From Phycisphaerales bacterium (GTDB lineage Bacteria > Planctomycetota > Phycisphaerae > SM23-33), in assembly GCA_003153915.1 (NCBI GenBank), contig PMBX01000195.1, positions 186 to 10,758 of the forward strand: DNA of 10,573 bases. The letters are read 5' to 3'. Shown in pieces: positions 1 to 5,980 of this stretch. The translations under genes were made by a program, and so were the position numbers. The notes beneath the pieces were generated by a model. The model did no database searches. It had not been told where the DNA came from and saw nothing but the letters and a program-made list of their open reading frames with translations. The first letter of the stretch is position 1, and each line of letters opens with the position of its first letter.

Positions 1-378
1 GGGCTTATCCGCCGTTTCGGCGCCGTAGTGGCGCACCGGAGGCTGGGATTCCATGCCAACGGGCTGGCCGTCTTCGCCGCCGAAGATGACCGCGTGGATT
101 CACTCGGTCATAATCTGGCGCAAATACCCCAGGTCTCGCATTGCTATCACCGCAGACCGTTTCCGGGCTGGCGGTACAACCTTTTTGCCATGTTCCACGG
201 TTTCAGCCAGGAACAAGTCCGCCAGTCCGTCAACGATGCAGCCGCGCGACTGGGGCTGAAGGATTACGATGTGCTCTTCTCGACCATTGAGTATAAAAAG
301 ACCTCCGCGACATTTTTCCGCGCCAAGGCGACGGATGGGCGGACGGGAGGGGACGTCCAACGGCCGGCGGTCAGTTGA
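1..378 (+). CDS. ahbB: Siroheme decarboxylase subunit, AhbB-like (5' end outside window)
   Basis: The frame is open from base 1 and stops with TGA at 376-378, so the last 125 residues are visible and the start lies to the left. The visible part begins with GLIRRFGAVVAHRRLGF and continues with VSHCYHRRPFPGWRYNLF and, near the end, LFSTIEYKKTSATFF. These are hallmark segments of the Lrp/AsnC-like AhbA/AhbB/NirDLGH family. The visible region would be the end of the helix-turn-helix part plus the ferredoxin-like domain. Family knowledge: AhbA and AhbB together decarboxylate siroheme to 12,18-didecarboxysiroheme in the siroheme-dependent heme pathway, and Nir relatives do so for heme d1. The SHCY and YNLF segments resemble AhbB more than AhbA, but which subunit it is remains uncertain. 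It converges on ftsQ with an 8-bp overlap, so it belongs to a separate transcription unit to the left. A plain Lrp-type regulator is a less likely alternative. Confidence 0.8.
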   Translation, partial: GLIRRFGAVVAHRRLGFHANGLAVFAAEDDRVDSLGHNLAQIPQVSHCYHRRPFPGWRYNLFAMFHGFSQEQVRQSVNDAAARLGLKDYDVLFSTIEYKKTSATFFRAKATDGRTGGDVQRPAVS

Positions 379-1405
379 CGCTGTAATGCATCTCGTCGCA
401 CTGGAGATCGATGTAGCTGTTCAGTCCCGCTAACGTCCGATTGTTGTCGTTGTAGTATTGGTCCAGATAGGACATTTTCTGATCGGGCGACACTTCGTAG
501 TCGCCGCCCTCCGGCGCGGGGAAGCGGCCGAACTTGATGTCCGTGCTCGGACCGTCTCCGATCTGCGCCCGCATGCACAGATGCGGTTCGCGCCGGCTGA
601 TCCGGCCATCGTAATTGCGGACATCCACCGCGGTAATCTGATTGGCGTAACACTTCTCCAGGACAAGCTGGACCAGCTTCAGGCCCTCACGGATGTCTTG
701 GCTACCCCAGGGTTTGCCCACCGGTGGGGCCTTGGCCTGCACACCGACGACGGCGATGTAGTGGATGCCCTTGGCGGTCCGATTGGCCGGCAAGGCGTCG
801 TTGTCCCGGAAGTACAATTGGGCCGTGCCCGCGGTGGAGGGCTGTCGCGGCAGGCACGCCGGTATGGACGAAGCGGGCACCTCGACGACCCACTGAGGCA
901 CGTCCTTGGCGGGCAGGCGGACGGCTTCGACGTCCACGTAAGCGTCCTCGCCGCCCAGTTTAACCCGCGCGATGGGCTTGCGGAATTCGCAGTCCACCTC
1001 CAGGCCGGCGATTCGCGGATCGTGGGTCGTGCGCTTGAGGACGTAGCGAACCTGGCGGATCCATGGATTGGCCTTCGCCCGCGCGTACACGTCGGCGGTC
1101 AGATCGATATCCTGGAACTGGGCATTGTTGGGCACCAGGGAGTAGGCGATCTCCCTGGCCAGGGAAAGCGGAAGCCAGGCCGGGCACTTGGCAAACCACA
1201 CTCGCACGGCCACTATGGGCGTCTTGACCGCCTTGGCGGACAGTATGCGCTTCTCCAGTGCCCTCATCCCAAGCACGCCGCCAGCGCCTAAGCCCGCCAG
1301 AACGACCAGCCAGGTAACGGCCTTGAGCAAAAGGCCGCCTCGACGCGGGAACAATCCCCCGCCGGCGGAGGGATGATCTGTCTTTTTTTTCCTTCTTCCA
1401 AACAT
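371..1405 (-). CDS. ftsQ: FtsQ/DivIB-like bitopic cell division protein
   Basis: A protein of 344 residues. It has a short basic cytoplasmic tail (FGRRKKK at 2-8), one predicted membrane helix at about 25-47, and a large extracytoplasmic part. Residues about 113-165 (NPWIRQVRYVLKR, then a strand-rich stretch with RKPIARVKL and AYVDVEAVRL) follow the usual POTRA/beta pattern of FtsQ (NPWV, ERxPVA, LVD-G-VL). The last 90 residues resemble the FtsQ C-terminal strands. FtsQ links the early Z-ring to FtsL/FtsB and FtsW/FtsI. The ATG at 1405 is 2 nt after the ddl stop. An upstream extension would read through ddl and is not credible. An AAGGA lies rather far upstream (about 16 nt). Six cysteines (residues 74, 139, 184, 252, 277, 336) lie outside the membrane, which is unusual for FtsQ. 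The name rests on position, architecture and short motif likeness, because overall sequence divergence is high. Confidence 0.65.
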   Translation of the reverse strand: MFGRRKKKTDHPSAGGGLFPRRGGLLLKAVTWLVVLAGLGAGGVLGMRALEKRILSAKAVKTPIVAVRVWFAKCPAWLPLSLAREIAYSLVPNNAQFQDIDLTADVYARAKANPWIRQVRYVLKRTTHDPRIAGLEVDCEFRKPIARVKLGGEDAYVDVEAVRLPAKDVPQWVVEVPASSIPACLPRQPSTAGTAQLYFRDNDALPANRTAKGIHYIAVVGVQAKAPPVGKPWGSQDIREGLKLVQLVLEKCYANQITAVDVRNYDGRISRREPHLCMRAQIGDGPSTDIKFGRFPAPEGGDYEVSPDQKMSYLDQYYNDNNRTLAGLNSYIDLQCDEMHYSVN

Positions 1406-1407
1406 GA

Positions 1408-2403
1408 TTACGTTACACCATTCCTTGGACGGTCCGCCCTCCCCGGACGCCGCATCGCCATGCCCACGATCTCCTCCACCAGGCCGGCGAAGTCGATTCC
1501 CGCCCTGGCGGCCGCCATCGGCAGCAGCGAATGGCTGGTGAAGCCAGGGATCGTATTGACCTCCAGAACCTGGGGTAGGCCCCGCGGCGGGACGATAAAG
1601 TCCACCCGTGACATGTCTCGACAATTCAACGCCCGATGCGCCATCATCGCCGCGGCCTCCATCGCCGCGGTTACCTCCTCGTCTAATCCATGGTCGAAAA
1701 CGTACCTCGTCCCGGCGCCATCGGTGTACTTGGCCGTATAATCGTAGAACTCCCTGGCCGGAATGATCTCCAAGGTGGGCAACGTACGGTCTCCAAGGAT
1801 GCCCACGGTGAACTCCCTACCGACGACAAATCGCTCCGCCATCACGCGGCCGTACTTGTCCAGCAACCTGCCCACCGCTTCGTCACGCGCCGTCGGGTTT
1901 TTAGCGATCACCACGTCCAGGCTGGACCCGCCATCGATGGGCTTGACGACCACCGGAAGGCCCAACGCCCCGATCCGTCTGTCGCCTGGGGTATCGGCCA
2001 CGACCCAATCCGGCGTGGCCACACCCACGGACCGAAAGGCATGTTTGGCGGCGGATTTATCCATCGCCGTCGCGCTGGCCCGCGGCGGGGAACCGCTATA
2101 TCGCAGGCCGCGAACCTCGCAAAGTTCCTGCACCGCCCCGGACTCGCCGAAATCCCCGTGCAGGGCGATGAAGACCACGTCTATTCCCGGACGGTCCAGG
2201 GCGGAGACGTCGTCAGGACGGATGTCGGCTCGCGTGACCTTGTGCCCGCGGGAGGCCAACCCATCGGCCACCGCCGCGCCGCTGACCAGAGAGACCTTTC
2301 TCTCGCTGGAAGGACCGCCCATCAACACGGTGATGTCCAGCACGGCACGAGCGTCGGCGGTTCGCACCGATCGTTTCCTGCCTGATATCACCCCGGTTCG
2401 CAT
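1408..2403 (-). CDS. ddl: D-alanine--D-alanine ligase
   Basis: A cytoplasmic ATP-grasp enzyme of 331 residues that joins two D-alanines for MurF to use. Visible motifs are GGPSSE (29-34, with the Glu that binds the first D-Ala), ALHGDFGE (80-87), SGS (103-105), MDK (114-116), VVVKP with K154, the DGGSS loop (157-161), E190 and E197, YDYTAKYT (220-227), SRVDF with R266 and D268, and the metal and second-substrate segment EVNTIPGFTSHSLLP (281-295). The Tyr in AKYT is the residue linked with D-Ala-D-Ala rather than D-Ala-D-lactate specificity, so a vancomycin-resistance-type ligase is unlikely. The ATG at 2403 is one base after the murB stop, with GAGG about 9 nt before it inside murB. The N-terminus is about 20 residues longer than usual. 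An in-frame GTG at 2367 preceded by AGGA at 8 nt is a reasonable alternative start. Translation is probably coupled to murB. Confidence 0.95.
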   Translation of the reverse strand: MRTGVISGRKRSVRTADARAVLDITVLMGGPSSERKVSLVSGAAVADGLASRGHKVTRADIRPDDVSALDRPGIDVVFIALHGDFGESGAVQELCEVRGLRYSGSPPRASATAMDKSAAKHAFRSVGVATPDWVVADTPGDRRIGALGLPVVVKPIDGGSSLDVVIAKNPTARDEAVGRLLDKYGRVMAERFVVGREFTVGILGDRTLPTLEIIPAREFYDYTAKYTDGAGTRYVFDHGLDEEVTAAMEAAAMMAHRALNCRDMSRVDFIVPPRGLPQVLEVNTIPGFTSHSLLPMAAARAGIDFAGLVEEIVGMAMRRPGRADRPRNGVT

Positions 2404-2404
2404 C

Positions 2405-3283
2405 TCACCAGACCTCGATTTCCAGTTCCAGGTACACTTCGGATTTCTTGTAGACTTCCTGGCGGATGATGTTGATCAGTTTCAGCACGTCCGCCGCCGT
2501 CGCTCCGGGATCCGCCAGGATGAAGTTGGCGTGTTTGCGCGAGACATAGGCCCCGCCGACCCGTTTGCCTTTCAGCCCGGCCCGGTCGATCAGCGCCCCG
2601 GCGGACATGCCCCGGGAGTTCTTAAAGACGCAACCGGCGTTGCGCTTCGTCAGCGGCTGGGTGTTTTTTTTATAAATCCAAATCTGCTTGATCTGTTTGA
2701 GGATTCGCTCCGGGGCGTCCTCGTTGAGGTGGAACTCGGCCGAGAGGATAAACTTGGAGGTGATGTTGGTCGAGCGGTAGGCGAACGCCAGTTCCGTCCG
2801 ATGGCGGCTGAACACCTCGCCGGTCTCGGACATCACCGTCACGGCCTCCACCACGCTGCCGATGTCGCCAAAGGCGCCACCTGCGTTCATTTTGACGCAA
2901 CCGCCGACGGTTCCGGGGATGCCGGTTTGGCATTCCAGGCCCGACAGCCCGTCGCGGACGCACCGCAACACCAGCTTGCCCATCTCCACGCCCGCCCCTG
3001 CGCGGACGCCTCCCTCCACCAGGGTGGTCTCGGTGAACTGGCCCTCTCCCAGCCGAATGACCGCGCCCTTGACTCCCGCATCGTCAACCAGGAGGTTGGC
3101 CCCGCTGCCCAGGACGTACATGGGAATTTCGTTCTCACGGCAGCGACGGGCGACTTCAGAAAGCTCCTCCACGGTCCGCGGTTCAATGAAATATCTCGCC
3201 GGACCGCCGATGCGGAACCAGGTGTGCGACGCCATCGGCTCGTCGTGTTTAACGATCGGCTCGAATCCGGCAAAGAGTTTCAT
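2405..3283 (-). CDS. murB: UDP-N-acetylenolpyruvoylglucosamine reductase (type II MurB)
   Basis: An FAD-dependent cytoplasmic enzyme of 292 residues that reduces UDP-GlcNAc-enolpyruvate to UDP-MurNAc with NADPH. Seen: HTWFRIGGPARYF (20-32), the FAD-binding GSGANLLV (59-66), GIPGTVGG (121-128), KMNAGGAFGD (131-140), FAYR with the substrate-binding R170, AGCVFKN (216-222), AGLKGKRVGGAYVS (235-248), and the terminal LELE with the likely catalytic E286. Length and motif spacing fit type II MurB. At residue 218 there is Cys where the proton-donating Ser normally sits. The ATG at 3283 was chosen because the residues after it (LFAGFEPIVKHDEP) look like normal MurB N-terminal sequence and a GGGA lies 8-11 nt upstream. 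This gives a 35-bp overlap with the end of murC. Starting at the later Met (3235) would avoid the overlap but would cut conserved sequence. The ddl start follows immediately. Confidence 0.94.
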   Translation of the reverse strand: MKLFAGFEPIVKHDEPMASHTWFRIGGPARYFIEPRTVEELSEVARRCRENEIPMYVLGSGANLLVDDAGVKGAVIRLGEGQFTETTLVEGGVRAGAGVEMGKLVLRCVRDGLSGLECQTGIPGTVGGCVKMNAGGAFGDIGSVVEAVTVMSETGEVFSRHRTELAFAYRSTNITSKFILSAEFHLNEDAPERILKQIKQIWIYKKNTQPLTKRNAGCVFKNSRGMSAGALIDRAGLKGKRVGGAYVSRKHANFILADPGATAADVLKLINIIRQEVYKKSEVYLELEIEVW

Positions 3284-4691
3284 CTGCGATTTCCCAGACG
3301 TTTCCAGCGCCCATCGTGACGAGTAAATCTCCGTCGGCCAGTTGCTCCCGCAGATGGCCGGCGATCTCCCCGAAGGACTTGCGATATATCGCTTCTCCGC
3401 CATTGAGACGAATTTGAGCGACCAGGTCCTGGGAGCAAATGCAATCCTTTTCCATCTCGCTGTCCCGCACGAAATAAATGTCCGGGACGATCACCTGGTC
3501 GGCGGCGGCGAAACTGCGGGCGAAGTCCTTCAACAGGAACCGCGTGCGGCTGTGCTGGTGTGGTTGAAAGACGCAAAACAGCCTCCGGGGCTGGTAGAAC
3601 TCCCGCAGGGCCTTCAGCGTGACCTGTATTTCGGTGGGGTGATGCGCGTAGTCGTCGATGACGGTGATGCCGGCGGCCTGTCCCTTGAGCGTCATGCGCC
3701 GCTTGGTGCCGGCGAATTTCCCCAGGCACTCGGCGATCTGAGGGCCTTCCAGGCCGGCGTGGTGTAGCAGCGCCGTGGCGGCCAGGGCGTTGTAGGCGTT
3801 GTGCAAACCCGGCAGGAGGAGGCTCAAGCGGCAGAATAGGCCGCCCTCGAAGTTGACCGCAAGCGAATACCGACCGCGGTCGGCGGCCAGGTCCGAGCCC
3901 CGCCAGGCGCAATGCTCGGCCAGCCCGAAGGTCTGCACCTCACACGCCGCATCGCGGATGGCCACGGCGACGTTGCGGTCCTCTCCATTGGCGATGATGG
4001 CCCCGCCGATGTCCACTCGAGCGGAGAAGGCCCGGAACGCCTCGATGATGGCGTTGATGTCCTGATAGCAGTCCAGGTGATCTTCCTCGATATTCAGGAT
4101 CGCCGCGTAATGGGGGCAGAGGTTCAGGAAGCTGCGATCGAACTCGCAAGCCTCGGCGACAAAATGTTCGCCCTTCCCCACGCCGCTTGGCCCGCCCAGT
4201 TGCTCCACCGTAGCGCCGACGACATAACTGGGACTGGCCCCGGCGGCCGTCAGGCAGTAGGCGACCATCGCCGTGGTGGTGCTCTTTCCATGCGTACCGG
4301 CCACCGCGATGCCCACTCGCTGGGACATCAATCGCCCCAGCATCTGGCTGTACTTGATTACCTCGATACCACGCTGGCGCGCGGCAAGCAGTTCGGGGTT
4401 CTTCTCGTGGATGGCGGCGGAATAGACCACCGTGTCGCAAAGATCGGGGATGTTCTCCGCCCGCTGACCGATGGAGACCTTTGCGCCCTGCTGGACGAGC
4501 CGCTCCATCGCACCCCCAGAGGAGGCGTCCGATCCGCTGACCGAAGCGCCCAGGTTCAGGAGCATCCTGCCCAAGGCCCTCATTCCCGAGCCGCCGATAC
4601 CGATGAGATGGATTCGCCGGCCCGCATAGGGGCTGATGACGGGATGCGTGTAAAGAACGGTTTGCTCCTGGGTCTCCATACCTTCAGGCAT
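3249..4691 (-). CDS. murC: UDP-N-acetylmuramate--L-alanine ligase
   Basis: A cytoplasmic Mur ligase of 480 residues that adds L-alanine to UDP-MurNAc using ATP. Domains in order: a Rossmann UDP-binding domain with GIGGSGM (31-37) and SGSD (52-55); a central ATPase domain with P-loop GTHGKSTTT (132-140), E180/E183, NIEEDHLD (200-207) and LPGLHNAYNALAA (293-305); and a C-terminal domain with GTKRRM (328-333), DDYAHHPTEI (346-355), FQPHQHSRT (375-383) and GAGNVW (461-466). Length is normal. The ATG at 4691 was chosen because GGAGAG precedes it by 5 nt. An in-frame TTG at 4718 lacks such support, and a Met at 4679 has no proper ribosome site. It is the only gene in the cluster separated from its upstream neighbour by a sizable gap (108 nt). 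Its last 35 bp overlap the start of murB, which suggests coupled translation of the pair that makes UDP-MurNAc-L-Ala. Confidence 0.96.
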   Translation of the reverse strand: MPEGMETQEQTVLYTHPVISPYAGRRIHLIGIGGSGMRALGRMLLNLGASVSGSDASSGGAMERLVQQGAKVSIGQRAENIPDLCDTVVYSAAIHEKNPELLAARQRGIEVIKYSQMLGRLMSQRVGIAVAGTHGKSTTTAMVAYCLTAAGASPSYVVGATVEQLGGPSGVGKGEHFVAEACEFDRSFLNLCPHYAAILNIEEDHLDCYQDINAIIEAFRAFSARVDIGGAIIANGEDRNVAVAIRDAACEVQTFGLAEHCAWRGSDLAADRGRYSLAVNFEGGLFCRLSLLLPGLHNAYNALAATALLHHAGLEGPQIAECLGKFAGTKRRMTLKGQAAGITVIDDYAHHPTEIQVTLKALREFYQPRRLFCVFQPHQHSRTRFLLKDFARSFAAADQVIVPDIYFVRDSEMEKDCICSQDLVAQIRLNGGEAIYRKSFGEIAGHLREQLADGDLLVTMGAGNVWEIADETLCRIRADR

Positions 4692-4696
4692 CGTAT

Positions 4697-4702
4697 CTCT
4701 CC
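4697..4702 (-). promoter_or_regulatory. Shine-Dalgarno site fixing the murC start
   Basis: GGAGAG on the minus strand ends 5 nt before the ATG at 4691. It is the clearest ribosome site near the murC start, and it decides between the TTG at 4718 and the ATGs at 4691 and 4679. Confidence 0.7.
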
Positions 4703-4735
4703 ATGACGGCCAAGTCAAACATGCGCCCCGGGCGC

Positions 4736-4765
4736 AAAAAGGGAACCTCCAAAACCAGGGGTTCC
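4736..4765 (-). terminator. Terminator-like hairpin plus U5 tract between murG and murC
   Basis: In the direction of transcription (minus strand) the sequence reads GGAACCCC, a 7-nt loop TGGTTTT, then GGAGGTTCC, C and TTTTT. The 5' arm (4765-4758) pairs with the 3' arm (4750-4749 and 4747-4742) as an 8-bp stem with one bulged A at 4748. The U-run is 4740-4736. The element starts about 35 nt after the murG stop and lies about 45 nt before the murC ATG. This is the shape of a Rho-independent terminator or attenuator. Since murC, murB, ddl and ftsQ lie downstream and no strong promoter is obvious after it, partial termination or RNA processing is more likely than a full stop. It is predicted from sequence only, and U5 is shorter than in the strongest terminators. 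Confidence 0.5.
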
Positions 4766-4799
4766 TATGTGTCTTATCGCACCACGGGGAACATTTTCT

Positions 4800-5930
4800 T
4801 TAATCCCTACCGCCTCGTCCGCCCGGATCCGCCAACCATTTGGCCACGTCGCGCGCGGCGGCGGGTTTACCGGCCTTTGTAGCGGCCTGTCGCATGGCGT
4901 CAAGTCGCGTATCGTCCCGCATCAGGGGTAGCAGGTGTTCCCGCAGCGCCTCGGCATTGCCGGAGGCATTCCGTACATCGGGGCAGACGTCGGCCGCCCC
5001 GGCCGAAGCCAGCGCGGCGGCGTTGAGGAGTTGGTGCTGATCGGCATGGTGCGGGTACGGCATGAGCACCGCGGGCCTGCCCGTGGCGGCCAGTTCGGCC
5101 ACCGTGACCGCTCCGGCACGGGCAAGCACCAGATCGGCGGCGGCATAGGCCAGGTCCATCCGGTCGCAATAGCCCTGTGTGCGGACGGTCATACCCCGCC
5201 GGGCCAGTTCCGCCTCGATCCGGGCGGCGCTGGGGGAGGCCGTTATGTGAAGAATCTGCCAAGTTTCCGCCAACGGAGACAGATCGTCGGCCAACAACTC
5301 CATCGCCTCGCCCATCGCCTCTGCCAGGAGGCTGCCCCCGAAGATCATCAAGGTCTTTCGGTCCCCGCGCAACTGGAAATGGCCTATCGCCTCCAAGCGA
5401 TCCGCGGCGGCCAGGGATGAGCGAATAGGACAGCCCACGCAGCGAATACGGCTGTGAAGTTTACGTGGGAAGCTCTCTATCGTGGCGGGAAACTGGGTGA
5501 AGATCACGTCCGCCCTGGTAGCCAGGTAACGGTTTGCCTTTCCGGGAACCGCGTCGGGATTCAACAGTCCCACCGCAACGCCCGCCCCGGCGGCGCGGCA
5601 GATGACGGGGCCGGCGGCAAAGCCCCCCAGCCCCAGGACTGCTGCGGGCTTGAGGTCCGCCACCATGTCCCGCGCCAGCAGCGATGATTTCCACCAGGAC
5701 CACAGGAAGGCCGGGACATCCCGCGGGCGATGCGGCAGCGGGCGGACCGGCTGGGCGACCACCGCATACGGTAATGGGTCCAGGATTCGCCGATCGATGG
5801 GGCGCTGCGAACAGGCAAAAACAATCATCGCCGCGGGCTGAATCCTCCGTAATTCTTCCGCCACGGCCAAGGCTGGGTACAGGTGCCCTCCCGTGCCCCC
5901 CCCGGCAAAGATGTAAATTTTATCAGGCAT
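4800..5930 (-). CDS. murG: UDP-GlcNAc--lipid I GlcNAc transferase, divergent MurG
   Basis: A GT-B glycosyltransferase of 376 residues that acts at the inner face of the membrane, turning lipid I into lipid II. The N-terminal GGGTGGHLYPALA (10-22) with catalytic-type H16 is intact, as is the donor-binding C-domain: RAGAVTVAEL (271-280, including R271 and E279), VLMPYP (288-293) and DQHQLLNA (297-304). Several other signature segments are altered. GGYVS reads GGFAA (102-106), HEQN reads LNPD (123-126) ahead of a conserved AVPG, GNPVR reads GCPIR (166-170), and GGSQGA...N reads GGSLLA...G (198-207). A hydrophobic, Trp-rich patch at 73-85 could help membrane contact. The ATG at 5930 is the only usable start, because an in-frame TAA lies upstream and no other start codon intervenes. 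No convincing Shine-Dalgarno precedes it. The gene sits 50 nt after ftsW. Position and retained motifs make MurG by far the best call. Confidence 0.9.
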   Translation of the reverse strand: MPDKIYIFAGGGTGGHLYPALAVAEELRRIQPAAMIVFACSQRPIDRRILDPLPYAVVAQPVRPLPHRPRDVPAFLWSWWKSSLLARDMVADLKPAAVLGLGGFAAGPVICRAAGAGVAVGLLNPDAVPGKANRYLATRADVIFTQFPATIESFPRKLHSRIRCVGCPIRSSLAAADRLEAIGHFQLRGDRKTLMIFGGSLLAEAMGEAMELLADDLSPLAETWQILHITASPSAARIEAELARRGMTVRTQGYCDRMDLAYAAADLVLARAGAVTVAELAATGRPAVLMPYPHHADQHQLLNAAALASAGAADVCPDVRNASGNAEALREHLLPLMRDDTRLDAMRQAATKAGKPAAARDVAKWLADPGGRGGRD

Positions 5931-5980
5931 GGCGACGGGCCAGGCGGAGCCTAAGGATTACGATTGCGGAGGCGGTCTTC

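Noticed and set aside
354..380. Weak inverted repeat CGTCCAAC / GTTGACG spanning the two convergent stop codons, considered as a bidirectional terminator.
   Set aside because: Seven pairs with a bulge, a 12-nt loop and no T-run on either side. Too weak to call a terminator.
458..1291. A 277-codon plus-strand frame opposite ftsQ.
   Set aside because: Although ftsQ is the least certain gene of the cluster, this frame shows no family motif, no membrane or signal segment and no good start. The ftsQ frame has the expected tail, helix and POTRA-like layout.
2664..2671. A8 run (minus strand) in murB at the Tyr-Lys-Lys-Asn codons, considered as a frameshift site.
   Set aside because: A -1 shift ends after about 15 codons and would remove the catalytic Cys and the C-terminal domain. 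No supporting structure was seen.
3249..3283. The murC/murB overlap considered as a sign of a frameshift or a fused MurC-MurB protein.
   Set aside because: Both frames end or begin with normal family sequence. A 35-bp overlap with its own ribosome site is an ordinary compact operon junction.
1763..3319. A 518-codon open frame on the plus strand opposite ddl and murB.
   Set aside because: It is antisense to two genes with complete family motifs. Its translation is low-complexity, rich in Arg, Pro and Ser, with no recognisable domain. Long shadow frames are expected in GC-rich DNA.
4723..4735. Perfect GCGCCC-C-GGGCGC palindrome just downstream of the murG-murC hairpin, considered as an operator or a second hairpin.
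   Set aside because: Short and all G/C. Such palindromes are common in GC-rich DNA, and there is no second copy or regulator gene to support an operator.
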